Positions 29,425-38,180 of a DNA stretch of 38,183 nt are shown here, piece by piece (the stretch's first letter is position 1; every line of letters starts with the position of its first letter). The notes under the pieces were generated by a model, which worked only from the letters and a program-made list of their open reading frames with translations, was not told where the DNA came from and did not search any database. Both the position numbers and the translations under genes were made by a program. Source of the DNA: CAYNQN01 sp964530525 (lineage in GTDB: Bacteria; Actinomycetota; Acidimicrobiia; Acidimicrobiales; Acidimicrobilacustridaceae); contig CAZHBH010000014.1 in assembly GCA_964530525.1 (NCBI GenBank), forward strand, positions 1 through 38,183, given 5' to 3'.

Positions 29425-31209
29425 CTAGTCGCCTTCGCCCTGCGCCGAGGTGGTGGTGGTCGTCGCCTGGGTGGTGGTCGTCGCGGGGGTGGTCGTGGTG
29501 GTGGGCGCAGGGCCGCTGGAGACGATCAGCGTCACCGTGGACCCCTTGGGGGCAGCCTCACCTGCAGCCGGATCCGTGCCGGCGACGCTCCCCGCCGGCA
29601 CCGAGGCGGAGTGCTCGGTGCGCTGGGTCACCCTGAAGCCCGCCTCCTGCAACCTGCTGGTGGCCTGGCTCACGCTCATGCCCGACACGCTGGGCACCAC
29701 GACTGTCTCGGGACCGCTCGAGACCGTGATCCTCACGAAGCTGTCCTTCTGGACCTTGGCTCCGCCCACGGGCTCCTGTGCGATGACCCGCCCGGCCGGC
29801 GTGGTGGGGTGCGGCGCCTGCACCACGTCGGGCACCAACGACGCGCGCTCTATGGCCACCCGAGCGGCCGCCTCGCTCATGTCGAGGACGTCGGGCACCT
29901 CCACCTCTCCCCTGCCGAGGCTGACGAAGATCTTGACGGTCGAGCCCTCGGGCGCCCGTGAGCCTCCGGTCGGGTCCTGGTTGATCACCCTTCCCGGCTC
30001 GACGGAGTCGTTGTTCTCCCGGGTCACCTCCACGCGGAAGCCGACCTGCTCCAGGCGGCTGGTGGCCTCCTGCTCGGTGAGGTCGCCCACCGACGGCACG
30101 GTCACGTCGCCGCTGCTCTGGTTGAGCCGGAGGGCGAGCACGACGAGCACGATGGCGAGCACGACCAGGAGACCGATGAGGGCGGCCACCCACGGGCCGC
30201 GGTTGGAGCGCTCGTCGGGAGAGCCGGGCCCCCCGCCGCCGACCCCAGCTGCCTCGGCGGCACCGGCAGGGTCGCCACCGACGAGCGTGGGGGGAACCGG
30301 AACGGGTATGGGGGCCACGACGCGGGTCGGGTCGTCGAGCCCGGGGATGCCGGGTGCGATCGGCTCGCCACGCGAGAAGCGGTGCAGGTCGGCCAGGAGG
30401 TCGTCGGCGGAGGCGTAGCGGTGGTCGGGGTCCTTGGCGAGGAGGCGCAGGTCGATGGCCTCGAGCGCTGCAGGGACCTGCGGGGCCAGCTGGCTCGGAG
30501 GGACCGGCTGCTCCTGGACGTGCTTGTAGGCGATGACCAGCGGCGTATCACCCGTGAAGAGCTGGTGGCCGGTGAGCATCTCGTAGAGCACGCACCCCAG
30601 CGAGTAGAGGTCGCTGCGAGGGTCGACGGGCCGACCCTGGGCCTGCTCCGGTGAGAAGTAGGTGGCTGTGCCCATCACCGCGCCCACCTGGGTGAGGCTC
30701 GCCTGGGTGGCCTCGCTGGTCCCGGCCTGGGCTATGCCGAAGTCGGCCACCTTCACCTGGCCGGCGGGGGTGATGAGGATGTTCCCCGGCTTGATGTCGC
30801 GGTGGACCACGCCGTTGCGATGTGCGAAGGAGAGAGCGTCGGCCACGTCGCACGTGATCTCGGCAGCCCGCGCGGGCTCGATCGCGCCGCGGCTGTGGAT
30901 GATCTCCGACAGGGGTTGGCCGTCGACGTACTCCATCACGATGAAGTAGGTGCCGAGCTGCTCGCCCCAGTCGTACACGGCCACGATGTTCGGGTGGTTG
31001 AGGTTGGCCGCCGCCTTCGCCTCTCGCCGGAACCTCTCCACGAACGTGTCGTCGCGGGCGTACTCGGGGAACAGCACCTTCACCGCCACCTGCCGGTCGA
31101 GCAGGAGGTCCTTCGCGAGGTACACGTCGGCCATGCCGCCGCGGGCGACCTTGCGGTGCAGCTCGTATCGATCGTTGAAGACGGTGGGTCCCGTGGGCTG
31201 ATCTGCCAT
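29425..31209 (-). CDS. pknB: PASTA-domain serine/threonine protein kinase PknB
   Basis: Transmembrane kinase of 594 residues. The cytoplasmic kinase domain (about 15-280) has GGMADVYLAKD, catalytic Lys in VAVKVLF (K44), VVHRDIKPGNIL, VADFGIAQ and the activation loop ending GTATYFSPEQ. A transmembrane helix (VAALIGLLVVLAIVLVVLAL) is near residue 345. Outside are three PASTA repeats that sense muropeptides/lipid II, then a Thr-rich tail. It controls cell-wall synthesis and division and is countered by PstP. It is last of a six-gene minus-strand run with pbpA, rodA, pstP, fhaB and fhaA. Mycobacteria have four PASTA repeats and a neighbouring pknA, which is absent here. Confidence 0.95.
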   Translation of the reverse strand: MADQPTGPTVFNDRYELHRKVARGGMADVYLAKDLLLDRQVAVKVLFPEYARDDTFVERFRREAKAAANLNHPNIVAVYDWGEQLGTYFIVMEYVDGQPLSEIIHSRGAIEPARAAEITCDVADALSFAHRNGVVHRDIKPGNILITPAGQVKVADFGIAQAGTSEATQASLTQVGAVMGTATYFSPEQAQGRPVDPRSDLYSLGCVLYEMLTGHQLFTGDTPLVIAYKHVQEQPVPPSQLAPQVPAALEAIDLRLLAKDPDHRYASADDLLADLHRFSRGEPIAPGIPGLDDPTRVVAPIPVPVPPTLVGGDPAGAAEAAGVGGGGPGSPDERSNRGPWVAALIGLLVVLAIVLVVLALRLNQSSGDVTVPSVGDLTEQEATSRLEQVGFRVEVTRENNDSVEPGRVINQDPTGGSRAPEGSTVKIFVSLGRGEVEVPDVLDMSEAAARVAIERASLVPDVVQAPHPTTPAGRVIAQEPVGGAKVQKDSFVRITVSSGPETVVVPSVSGMSVSQATSRLQEAGFRVTQRTEHSASVPAGSVAGTDPAAGEAAPKGSTVTLIVSSGPAPTTTTTPATTTTQATTTTTSAQGEGD

Positions 31210-31237
31210 ACGCGCGGGCCAGCCTAGGCGAGGGGGT

Positions 31238-32707
31238 TCAACGGTCGAGGGCAGCGGCCAGGACCGCCCGTGCGATCGGGGCGGCCACCCGGCCGCCGGT
31301 GAACTCGCTGGCGCCCGGCTGGTCGAGCACCACGGTGGCCACCGCCACCTGGGGGTCGCCCGGTGGGCCTGCGAAGGCGATGATCCAGGTGTGCGACCGC
31401 GGGGGGTCGGTGCCCAGCTGGGCTGTTCCGGTCTTGGCTCCCACCTCCATGCCGGGGATGGCCATGGCGCCCGCCGTTCCGTCGGTCACGACGCCGACCA
31501 TGGCATCCGCCAGCGTGCTGGCCTGTGCGGCCTCCAGCGCCCTGCGCCAGGGCGTGGGCCCGTAGCGGTGGACCACGTTCCCCCGGTTGTCCTTCACCTC
31601 CTTCACCAGGCGTGCCTCCATCATCTGGCCCTCGTTGGCGATGCCGGCAGCCACCATGGCCATGAGCAAGGGCGTGGCTTGCACGTCGTTCTGGCCGATG
31701 GAGGCCTGGGCCAGCGCCGGCGTGTTCCTCGTGAAGTCGGTCGGGAACACCGACTCCACGTCGGTGGGGTTGGGCAGGTCGATGGGAGCCACGGCGTTGA
31801 ACCCGAAGGCCTCCGCGCCCGACACCATGATCTCGGGGCCCAGGTCGACGCCCATCTGGGCGAACGAGCTGTTGCAGCTGTCGGCCAGGATCTCGAAGAG
31901 GTCTCCCCCGCACACCTGCCCGCCGAAGTTGCTGATCTCCACGTCGGTGAGAGGCGGGGTGTACCCGGTCACGTACGGGTACACCGGGCTGGTGGCGGTC
32001 ACCTCCCCGGAGTCGAGCCCGGCGCCGGCCGTGACCACCTTGAAGGTGGACCCAGGGAAGTAGCGATCGAGGTACTGGTGCGGCCGCAGCGGGTTGCCGG
32101 GGGCGGCGTTCAGCTCCTCCCACGCCTGGGTCACCGGGCCGTGGTCGGTGGCCGAGAGCCGGTTGGGGTCGAACGAGGGATAGCTCCAGAAGGCGAGCAC
32201 GTCGCCGCTGCGGACGTCGAGGGCCACGACCGACCCCTCCCTCTCACCCAGCTCGTCGCGCGCGATCTGCTGCAGGTCGGCGCGCAGCGACAGCTGGAGG
32301 TTGCCCACGTTCGCCTCGTCGTCGAAGAGGTCGCTGAGACCCCTCACCTGCTGCTCGAAGTCCTGCCCGGCGAGCTGGGAGTTGTACGACTGCTCCAGGC
32401 CCGACTTGCCGTACCAGTACGAGAAGTAGCCCGTGACCTGGCCGAAGAGGTCGCCCTCTGGGTAGTACCTCACCCGCTCGAACTGCGAGGAGCGGTCGGG
32501 GTTGCGCTCGGTGAGCGCAACCACCGTCCCGTCGGCCGTGGTGATCGACCCCCTGGGCCGGTTGAAGTCTCGCCTGATCGAAGCCGTGTTGAGCGGGTTG
32601 TCGTTGTACTCGTCGGCCTGGAGCACCTGCACCCAGTTGAGCATCAAGAACAGCGCCAGGTAGCAGGCCAGGATGCCCGCCCCGAGACGGCGGATCTGCT
32701 TGTTCAC
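31238..32707 (-). CDS. pbpA: Penicillin-binding protein PbpA (class B transpeptidase)
   Basis: Membrane-anchored transpeptidase of 489 residues with an N-terminal helix (about 11-27) and a dimerisation/PBP domain. The penicillin-binding motifs are SxxK in PGSTFKVV, SxN in SCNSSF and KTG in GAKTGTAQ. It crosslinks peptidoglycan peptides outside the membrane and pairs with the adjacent RodA/FtsW-type glycosyltransferase. Its GTG start overlaps the rodA stop (GTGA), so the two are translated together. Length and order match mycobacterial PbpA. Confidence 0.95.
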   Translation of the reverse strand: MNKQIRRLGAGILACYLALFLMLNWVQVLQADEYNDNPLNTASIRRDFNRPRGSITTADGTVVALTERNPDRSSQFERVRYYPEGDLFGQVTGYFSYWYGKSGLEQSYNSQLAGQDFEQQVRGLSDLFDDEANVGNLQLSLRADLQQIARDELGEREGSVVALDVRSGDVLAFWSYPSFDPNRLSATDHGPVTQAWEELNAAPGNPLRPHQYLDRYFPGSTFKVVTAGAGLDSGEVTATSPVYPYVTGYTPPLTDVEISNFGGQVCGGDLFEILADSCNSSFAQMGVDLGPEIMVSGAEAFGFNAVAPIDLPNPTDVESVFPTDFTRNTPALAQASIGQNDVQATPLLMAMVAAGIANEGQMMEARLVKEVKDNRGNVVHRYGPTPWRRALEAAQASTLADAMVGVVTDGTAGAMAIPGMEVGAKTGTAQLGTDPPRSHTWIIAFAGPPGDPQVAVATVVLDQPGASEFTGGRVAAPIARAVLAAALDR

Positions 32708-34044
32708 GTGCCGGCCCCCGGCCTCTCGCCCAGGCGCGCCCGGTCGGCGTTCACTCGCGCCTCGACCGCCGCCACCTCACGCCCGTTGGCGCCGTCGGAG
32801 ATGCGCAGCAGGAGCGCGATGAGCACGTAGTTGGCCACGAGGGAGGAACCCCCGTAGGAGACGAACGGCAGGGTCACCCCGGTGAGGGGGAGGACGCGGG
32901 TCACGCCCCCGATGATGATGAACGCCTGGATGCCGATGAGCGCCGTGAGCCCGGTGGCCAGGAGCTTCTCGAAGGGCGGCTCGGCCTTGATCGCGATGCG
33001 CAGGCCCGAGCCCACCATCACCACGAAGGCCACGAGCACGAGGGTGCCGCCCAGCAGACCCAGCTGCTCGGCGATGGAGGCGAAGATCATGTCGCTCTCG
33101 GCCAGTGGGATGCGCACCTGACCGCCCAGGCCCAAGCCGGTGCCGGTGAGCCCGCCGAACGCCATGGCGAAGGCCGCCTGCACGATCTGGTAGCCCTCTG
33201 CCGAGGCCACCGACCAGGGATCGAGCCAGATGTCGACCCTGTCGCGCACGTGGGCGAAGCTGGCGAACGAGAACCACGCCCCGGCCGCGAACATCACGCC
33301 TCCCAGCACCAACCACGTGGCTCGCTCCGTCGCCACCCAGAGCATCACCACGAACAGGGCGAAGAAGAGCAGGGACGTACCCAGGTCCTTCTGGGCGATC
33401 ATCACCATCAGGGAGATGGCCCACACCACGAGCACCGGTCCGAGGTACTTGGGATCCGGGAGCTGGAACGGCCCCAGGCGCTTGGTGCCCGTGCGCAGCA
33501 GCTCGCGCTTGTCCACGAGGTAGGCGGCGAAGAACAGCGCTAGCACCAGCTTGGTCACCTCACCGGGCTGGAAGCTTCCCGGTCCGAGCTTCACCCAGAT
33601 CCTGGCTCCGTTCTCCTCCACCCCCAGACCCGGGACGAACGGCAGCACGAGGAGTACGAGACCGACCAGCAGGAACGTGTAGCGGTAGCGCTCGAGCGCA
33701 CGGACCCTGCGCACCACCACGAGGGTCGCGACGAAGGCCGTGACGCCCACCGCGCTCCAGGCGGCCTGCAGGCCGGCGAGGCTCTCGTCGAGCCCTGCGA
33801 TCACCACGTAGCCGAGCCCGTTGAGCAGCGCGGCCACCGGCAGGAGGATGGGGTCGGCATCGGGGGCGAGGCGCCGCAGCGCCAGGTGCGCCACCAGGAA
33901 CAGCACCAACATGATCACCAGGAACGGGACGATGTTCACCGGGAGCTCGGCCGATGCGCCGAGGCTCGCGAGCACGTAGGCGCCCACGGTCGCCAGCGCT
34001 GCGAGGGCGATGAGCCCCAGCTCGGTGTTCCGCCGGTTGCTCAA
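32704..34044 (-). CDS. rodA: RodA/FtsW-family peptidoglycan polymerase
   Basis: SEDS-family polymerase of 446 residues with about ten to twelve membrane helices, starting near residue 8. Typical segments are IWVKLGPGSFQPGEVTKL, MIAQKDLGTSL, AMAFGGLTGTGLGLG and PLAESDMIFASIAEQLG, with the catalytic Asp in the ESDMIF loop region. It polymerises lipid II into glycan strands with PbpA. The start is TTG at 34044, eight bases after the pstP stop and without a clear Shine-Dalgarno site, so its expression may depend on coupling to pstP. Confidence 0.95.
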   Translation of the reverse strand: MSNRRNTELGLIALAALATVGAYVLASLGASAELPVNIVPFLVIMLVLFLVAHLALRRLAPDADPILLPVAALLNGLGYVVIAGLDESLAGLQAAWSAVGVTAFVATLVVVRRVRALERYRYTFLLVGLVLLVLPFVPGLGVEENGARIWVKLGPGSFQPGEVTKLVLALFFAAYLVDKRELLRTGTKRLGPFQLPDPKYLGPVLVVWAISLMVMIAQKDLGTSLLFFALFVVMLWVATERATWLVLGGVMFAAGAWFSFASFAHVRDRVDIWLDPWSVASAEGYQIVQAAFAMAFGGLTGTGLGLGGQVRIPLAESDMIFASIAEQLGLLGGTLVLVAFVVMVGSGLRIAIKAEPPFEKLLATGLTALIGIQAFIIIGGVTRVLPLTGVTLPFVSYGGSSLVANYVLIALLLRISDGANGREVAAVEARVNADRARLGERPGAGT

Positions 34045-34051
34045 GGCGGGC

Positions 34052-35137
34052 TCATGGCGTGGGCGCGGGTCCCGGTTCGGGGCCCTGCAGCGGGAAGGCC
34101 GTGAGCGTCGTCGTGGTGGCCGGCGCGGTGGTCGTGGTCGACGAGCTGGTCGTGGTGGTGGTGGGTGGGGGCGGTTCCTCGTTGGCCGTCCCGTAGGCGA
34201 TGATCCCCACGGCCGCCCCGACGATGGCCGCCAGCACCACCAGGAACAACGCGACCCTCCAGGTGAAGCGCCTCGCCCTGGGCACGGGTGGCAGGGGCGG
34301 TGCCTCCGGACGGTCGGCGCCCCGGTCGGCGACCCCCCGCTCGGCGTCTGCCGGCTCGGTCTCGCCCGCCACGTCGACCACCACGGCCGTCACGTTGTCG
34401 CGCCCGCCGTTCTCGTTGGCCAGGCGGACCAGCTCCCGGGCGGCTTCCTCGGCGTCGGCGAGCCGTCGGAGGGTGGCAGCGATGCGGGGGTCGTCGACCT
34501 CGTTGAACAGGCCGTCGGTGCAAAGCAGGTACCGGTCGCCGGGCACCGCTTCCAGCTCCCAGCTGTCCACCATCACCTGCTCGTCGATGCCCAACGCCCT
34601 CGTGAGGATGTTGCGCTGCGGGTGCACGGCCGCCTCCGCCGGGGTGATCCGACCTTGGCGTTCGAGAGTGGCGACCAGGCTGTGGTCGTCGGTGACCTGG
34701 CGAAGCTCGCCACCTCTCAGGAGGTAGAGGCGGGAGTCGCCCACGTTCACCGCGGCCAACCGCTCGCCGGCGGCAGACGATACCTTCGCCAGCGCGCACA
34801 AGGTGGTGCCCATGCCCTCCAGCTCGGCGTCGGTCATCGACTGGCGCAGGATCTCGTCGTTGGCCTCCTCCACCGCTCGAACCAGCGATGCCGTGTCGCC
34901 CCGGGCGGCGCCCGCCTGGGGGCTGGGTCCGGAGCTCCCGGGTGCGAACCCCTCCCTCAGGGTCTCCACGGCCACGTGCGACGCGGTCTCGCCGCCCAGG
35001 TGGCCGCCCATGCCGTCGGCCACCACGAACAGCCCGTCGGCGGCCGACATGTGGTCCTCGTTGCCGTCGCGCACGCGGCCCTTGTCGGTCACCGCTCCCC
35101 AACGGAACGTCACCGAGGGGCCGGCGCCCGTGCTCAT
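34052..35137 (-). CDS. pstP: PP2C-family Ser/Thr phosphatase PstP
   Basis: Phosphatase of 361 residues. The cytoplasmic PP2C domain (about 1-245) carries GRVRDGNEDH, VADGMGGHLGGE, VGDSRLYLLRGGEL, LCTDGLFNEVDD and GGRDNVTAVVVDV, with the metal-binding aspartates. A basic stretch and one transmembrane helix (VALFLVVLAAIVGAAVGIIA, about 285-304) lead to a short external tail of Pro and Thr runs. It reverses PknB phosphorylation of division and wall proteins. ATG at 35137 overlaps the fhaB stop (ATGA); the longer frame upstream is not homologous. Confidence 0.95.
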   Translation of the reverse strand: MSTGAGPSVTFRWGAVTDKGRVRDGNEDHMSAADGLFVVADGMGGHLGGETASHVAVETLREGFAPGSSGPSPQAGAARGDTASLVRAVEEANDEILRQSMTDAELEGMGTTLCALAKVSSAAGERLAAVNVGDSRLYLLRGGELRQVTDDHSLVATLERQGRITPAEAAVHPQRNILTRALGIDEQVMVDSWELEAVPGDRYLLCTDGLFNEVDDPRIAATLRRLADAEEAARELVRLANENGGRDNVTAVVVDVAGETEPADAERGVADRGADRPEAPPLPPVPRARRFTWRVALFLVVLAAIVGAAVGIIAYGTANEEPPPPTTTTTSSSTTTTAPATTTTLTAFPLQGPEPGPAPTP

Positions 35138-35613
35138 CTCATCTCCAGGACGGTGCCGCCCACCCTCAGGCGATCGCCAGGTGCGATGGTCGCTGGGCCC
35201 CCCACCCTCTGCTCGTTCAGGAAGGTCCCGTTTGTGGAGCCCATGTCCTCCACCTGCCAGGAGCCGCCCGGGCCTGCGAACAGCCGGGCGTGCACCTGCG
35301 AGACGAACGAGTCGTCCACCTGCACGCCGCAACCCGGCGCCCGTCCGACGGTCACTTCCCCTTCGAGCAGGAACGAGCGTCCTGCGTCGTCCACCGGATC
35401 GACCACCACGAGGTGGCGCCTGGCGGGCGCTGGCGGAGCCGGGACGGGCGGGACGCCGGGAGGGCTGTGGTGGACGGCCGGACCGACTGCGGGCAAGGGG
35501 CTGGAGCCGGGCGGGCGGAGCTCGGCCCACACGGCGCGCAGCACGCGGAAGAAGAAGAGGTAGAGCAGGGCCAGCAGGCAGAGCTTGAGCGCGAAGAGCA
35601 GCTGGTCGGACAT
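35134..35613 (-). CDS. fhaB: FHA-domain protein FhaB (FipA-like)
   Basis: Protein of 159 residues: an N-terminal membrane helix (about 6-25), a Pro-rich linker and a C-terminal FHA domain (about 85-155) with VTVGRAPGCGVQV, SQVHARLF and GSTNGTFLN. FHA domains bind phosphothreonine, so it is a docking partner of PknB targets. In mycobacteria the equivalent links FtsZ/FtsQ-type division proteins. It follows fhaA by seven bases and overlaps pstP by four. Confidence 0.92.
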   Translation of the reverse strand: MSDQLLFALKLCLLALLYLFFFRVLRAVWAELRPPGSSPLPAVGPAVHHSPPGVPPVPAPPAPARRHLVVVDPVDDAGRSFLLEGEVTVGRAPGCGVQVDDSFVSQVHARLFAGPGGSWQVEDMGSTNGTFLNEQRVGGPATIAPGDRLRVGGTVLEMR

Positions 35614-35620
35614 GGGGTCC

Positions 35621-36280
35621 CTAGGAGGCCTGGAAGATCATGCGGGTGTTCCCGAAGGCGATCTCGTCGCCGTCTCGCAAGATCCGCTCGGTCACCTTCA
35701 CCCCGTTCACCCTCGTGCCGTTCGTGGATGCCAGGTCGACCACCTCGTAGCCCTCGCCGTGGGGCCTGATCTCGGCGTGGCGGCGGCTCACGTTGCTGTC
35801 CATGATCGTGATGTCGCACTCGCCGAGGCGTCCGATCACCACCGTGTGGTCCGCCAGGACGTAGCGGTCGTCGTTGGGCAGCAGCAGCGATCCGGCGCTG
35901 GTACCACCCGGACCGGCCTTGAGGATGGCGTCGATGCGGAAGCTGCCGGTGCGGAGCCGCTCGTCGGTGACCAGCTCGGTGCTCACCGGGCCGAGGAAGT
36001 GGTAGCCCTCGTCGCGGGCGTGCTCGCGCGCAGCGTCGGCCAGCTCTCGGCAGAGGTGCTCGTCGATCTCGGCGAACTGGTCGTCGTCGGTGGGGGAGAT
36101 CCAGATGGTGAACGAGTTGGGCACCACGGTGCGACCCCTCACGTCCACGGAGCGGCCGTCGTCCATCTCCCGCACCAGTCGCCGGCCCAGCTCCACGGGG
36201 CGAAGCCCCGAACGGAAGACTCTGGCGAAGGCGCCCTCTACGGCGTTCTCGAGCCTTCGCTCGAAACCCTGGAGACCCAC
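35621..36280 (-). CDS. fhaA: FhaA-type protein (DUF3662 plus FHA)
   Basis: Protein of about 219 residues: an N-terminal DUF3662 domain (GLQGFERRLENAVEGAFARV, about 2-110) and a C-terminal FHA domain with VVIGRLGECDI, SRRHAEI and STNGTRVNG. It is much shorter than mycobacterial FhaA because the long disordered linker is missing. It is cytoplasmic and recognises PknB-phosphorylated partners such as MviN/MurJ-type proteins in mycobacteria. GTG at 36280 is preferred because it gives the family start MGLQGFERRL; TTG at 36289 is an alternative. First gene of the fhaA-to-pknB run. Confidence 0.9.
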   Translation of the reverse strand: MGLQGFERRLENAVEGAFARVFRSGLRPVELGRRLVREMDDGRSVDVRGRTVVPNSFTIWISPTDDDQFAEIDEHLCRELADAAREHARDEGYHFLGPVSTELVTDERLRTGSFRIDAILKAGPGGTSAGSLLLPNDDRYVLADHTVVIGRLGECDITIMDSNVSRRHAEIRPHGEGYEVVDLASTNGTRVNGVKVTERILRDGDEIAFGNTRMIFQAS

Positions 36281-36288
36281 GATCCGCA

Positions 36289-36294
36289 ACGATA
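36289..36294 (-). promoter_or_regulatory. Candidate -10 element for fhaA
   Basis: On the minus strand TATCGT (a TANNNT match) ends eight bases before the GTG at 36280, which would place transcription start one or two bases before it. This favours GTG 36280 and a leaderless transcript for the division operon. No clear -35 element is seen. Confidence 0.35.
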
Positions 36295-36399
36295 CTGGCG
36301 AGTCGCGCCTAGCCCCCGCCGCGCTCACCCCACGGTGCGGGACCCGGATCCGGACGTCCGGCTCGCCCCCCGCTCCGGCTAGCCTCTCAGGGCCTACTC

Positions 36400-36483
36400 G
36401 CGCGAGTGGCGGAATTGGTAGACGCGCAGGATTCAGGTTCCTGTGTCCGAAAGGACGTGAGGGTTCAAGTCCCTCCTCGCGCA
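36400..36483 (+). tRNA. tRNA-Leu, anticodon CAG
   Basis: The cloverleaf is complete. Acceptor arms GCGCGAG and CTCGCGC pair perfectly. The D-loop contains GGTAGA. The anticodon stem CAGGA/TCCTG encloses loop TTCAGGT with anticodon CAG at 36434-36436. A long class II variable arm (TGTCCGAAAGGACG) follows, then T-arm GAGGG-TTCAAGT-CCCTC and discriminator A. CCA is not encoded. It reads CUG codons. Mycobacteria also have tRNA-Leu(CAG) beside fhaA. A possible -10 TAGCCT lies at 36380-36385. Confidence 0.97.
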
Positions 36484-36519
36484 CGAGAGCTGCACCCAGA
36501 TCGGGCAGGCCGGCACGTC

Positions 36520-37323
36520 TCAGGCGCGGGCAATCACCCGGACATGGGTGATCACGAGGAGGGCGTCGTCGTCGGCAGCCCAGTCGAGCCAGGCGGCGGC
36601 GATCTCTTCGAGCTCTGTTTGGGTGGTGAGCCCGTACTCCAGGGCCTGCTTGGCGAAGTCGGAGTACCTGGCACGGTCGGCCCACAGCCCTCCCCACCAC
36701 GTCCTGGTCTCGGGGTCGGCGAAGGTCCAGGTGGAGCTGGTGGCGACGGGGTCGTCGAAGCCGGCCTGCCGGGTCCACGCCAACAGGTGCCTGCCGGCGT
36801 CGGCGTTGGCGTGGTTGTGGGAGGTGACCTGCTTGTAGAGCTCGAGCCAGCGGTCGAGTCGGCGGTCGTCCGGGGCCCAGAAGAACCCGTCATACACGCT
36901 GTCGCGCACAGCCAGGATCCCCCCGGGGCGCAGGACCCTACGCATCTCCCTCAGCGCGGCGACGGGATCGGTGAGGTGCTGGAGCACCTGGTGGGCGTGG
37001 ACCACGTCGAACGACCCGTCCTCGAAGTCCAAGGCGTACACGTCTCCCACCTGGAAGGTGACGTTGTCGACACGTCCCTGGGCCCTGACCTGCTCTGCCT
37101 CCTCCAGCACACCCGCCACGAGGTCGACCCCCACCACCTCTCCCGGTGCCACGAGCCTCCCCAGGTCGACCGTGATGGTCCCCGGTCCGCACCCGACGTC
37201 CAGCACCCGCTGCCCCGACTCCAGGTGCGGAAGCAGGTGATCTGCCGAGTTCTCCGCCGTCCGCCAGCGATGGCTCCGCAGCACCGAATCGTGGTGCCCG
37301 TGCGTGTACACGTCTTCGCGCAT
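36520..37323 (-). CDS. Class I SAM-dependent methyltransferase (UbiE/type-11-like)
   Basis: Methyltransferase-fold protein of 267 residues. The SAM-binding motif I is VLDVGCGPGTITVDLG (about 40-55), motif II VVGVDLVAGVLEEA, and the post-motif FDVVHAHQVLQHL. VLRPGGILAVRDSVYDGF is typical of Methyltransf_11/25 proteins. The C-terminal part is rich in Trp and Tyr and may form the substrate pocket. The acceptor is unknown (small molecule more likely than nucleic acid). The ATG at 37323 has GATACT seven bases upstream on its strand and no Shine-Dalgarno site, so it may be leaderless. It stands alone between tRNA-Leu and a membrane protein gene. Confidence 0.88.
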   Translation of the reverse strand: MREDVYTHGHHDSVLRSHRWRTAENSADHLLPHLESGQRVLDVGCGPGTITVDLGRLVAPGEVVGVDLVAGVLEEAEQVRAQGRVDNVTFQVGDVYALDFEDGSFDVVHAHQVLQHLTDPVAALREMRRVLRPGGILAVRDSVYDGFFWAPDDRRLDRWLELYKQVTSHNHANADAGRHLLAWTRQAGFDDPVATSSTWTFADPETRTWWGGLWADRARYSDFAKQALEYGLTTQTELEEIAAAWLDWAADDDALLVITHVRVIARA

Positions 37324-37484
37324 ACCGCCAGTATCGCCACCCAGCCAGACCCCCGCTCACGGCCTGGCACCCATCTCCAGTCGCCGGGCGTTCCCTCGAT
37401 TCGCCGAGGCTGGTCCGCCGGACCGTGGTTCTTCCAGATCCGGTCCTCTGAGCTGCGTGAGCCGGCTGAGCCCCGTGCGCCGCC

Positions 37485-37982
37485 TCAGAGATCCCGGCGG
37501 TCCTCGGCCACGTAGTGGTCCTCTTCGGTCATCGTGTAGCCGGTGCTCATCAGCATGCCGGTGATGGCCAGGACGGCTCCCACGATGAGCGACATCCAGC
37601 CGTGAGCGGCCTCGAGGGCGATGTCGGCTGCGGTGCCGACGATCACGACGGCGATGCCGACGCACACCAGGATGACCCCGACCACGAGCTTCGAAGCCCG
37701 GTCGGTCGCAGCCCCCGCGAGGACGGCGATGAGGCCCCCGATCGCCGTAGCTATGGCGACGCCTGGCGAGAACATCATCCCGGCCACGTCGACCAGCGGG
37801 GCGGAGAAGCCCTCGCCCCAGTCGATCCTGGCCAGGGCTATGAGGCCGATCACCAGGGGCACCGCCCCTGCGATCACCCCCACCACCCGCATCGCCACGT
37901 CCCAAGGAGCCGTGGTGCGGACCTCGTGCATGCTCGACTCGTAGTAGCCGGGTTCGGCCCGGTGTGCTCGGTGGACAGCCAT
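37485..37982 (-). CDS. Small integral membrane protein of unknown function
   Basis: Protein of 165 residues with four predicted transmembrane helices (about 30-50, 63-85, 93-112 and 120-140) and charged, short termini (N-terminal His/Arg/Glu, C-terminal EEDHYVAEDRRDL). The second helix pair has small residues throughout, as in several actinobacterial DUF families, but I cannot name the family. ATG at 37982 has GGGAG about seven bases upstream; longer frames are not supported. It is separated from the methyltransferase gene by 161 bases with no other gene. Confidence 0.75.
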   Translation of the reverse strand: MAVHRAHRAEPGYYESSMHEVRTTAPWDVAMRVVGVIAGAVPLVIGLIALARIDWGEGFSAPLVDVAGMMFSPGVAIATAIGGLIAVLAGAATDRASKLVVGVILVCVGIAVVIVGTAADIALEAAHGWMSLIVGAVLAITGMLMSTGYTMTEEDHYVAEDRRDL

Positions 37983-38094
37983 ATCCCGCTCCCTTCTTGA
38001 GAGGTGAGAGAGCCCTACCCGTGGCCGCATCCCATAAACCACACCCGGAGACCGGGGGAACCCTCCAATCGGGCTGTCCGAGAAGTAGAGAGGA

Positions 38095-38114
38095 GCCCGG
38101 CCGTGAGGCCGGGC
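38095..38114. other. Perfect 8-bp hairpin without T-run
   Basis: GCCCGGCC-GTGA-GGCCGGGC forms an eight-base perfect stem with a four-base loop, about 110 bases upstream of the membrane-protein start. It could be a terminator of a gene beyond the window end, as GC-rich hosts often lack the T-run, or a leader structure for the membrane-protein gene. Confidence 0.5.
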
Positions 38115-38130
38115 GCCACGGGACATCGGT

Positions 38131-38180
38131 TGTTATCTATTGGACTACAGCTAGGGGGGGGTCAACGGGGGGTTGGGGGT
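38131..38180. other. AT-rich patch followed by G-runs at the window end
   Basis: After an AT-rich patch (TGTTATCTATT), the last bases contain runs of eight, six and five G (38154-38161, 38167-38172, 38175-38179). No gene is seen. The G-runs could be a promoter-proximal structure or a sequencing/assembly edge. Confidence 0.5.

Noticed and set aside
36400..36483. tRNA-Leu as an integration site for the catabolic block
   Set aside because: The tRNA is about 7 kb from the block, separated by conserved division genes; no duplicated tRNA end or integrase was seen.
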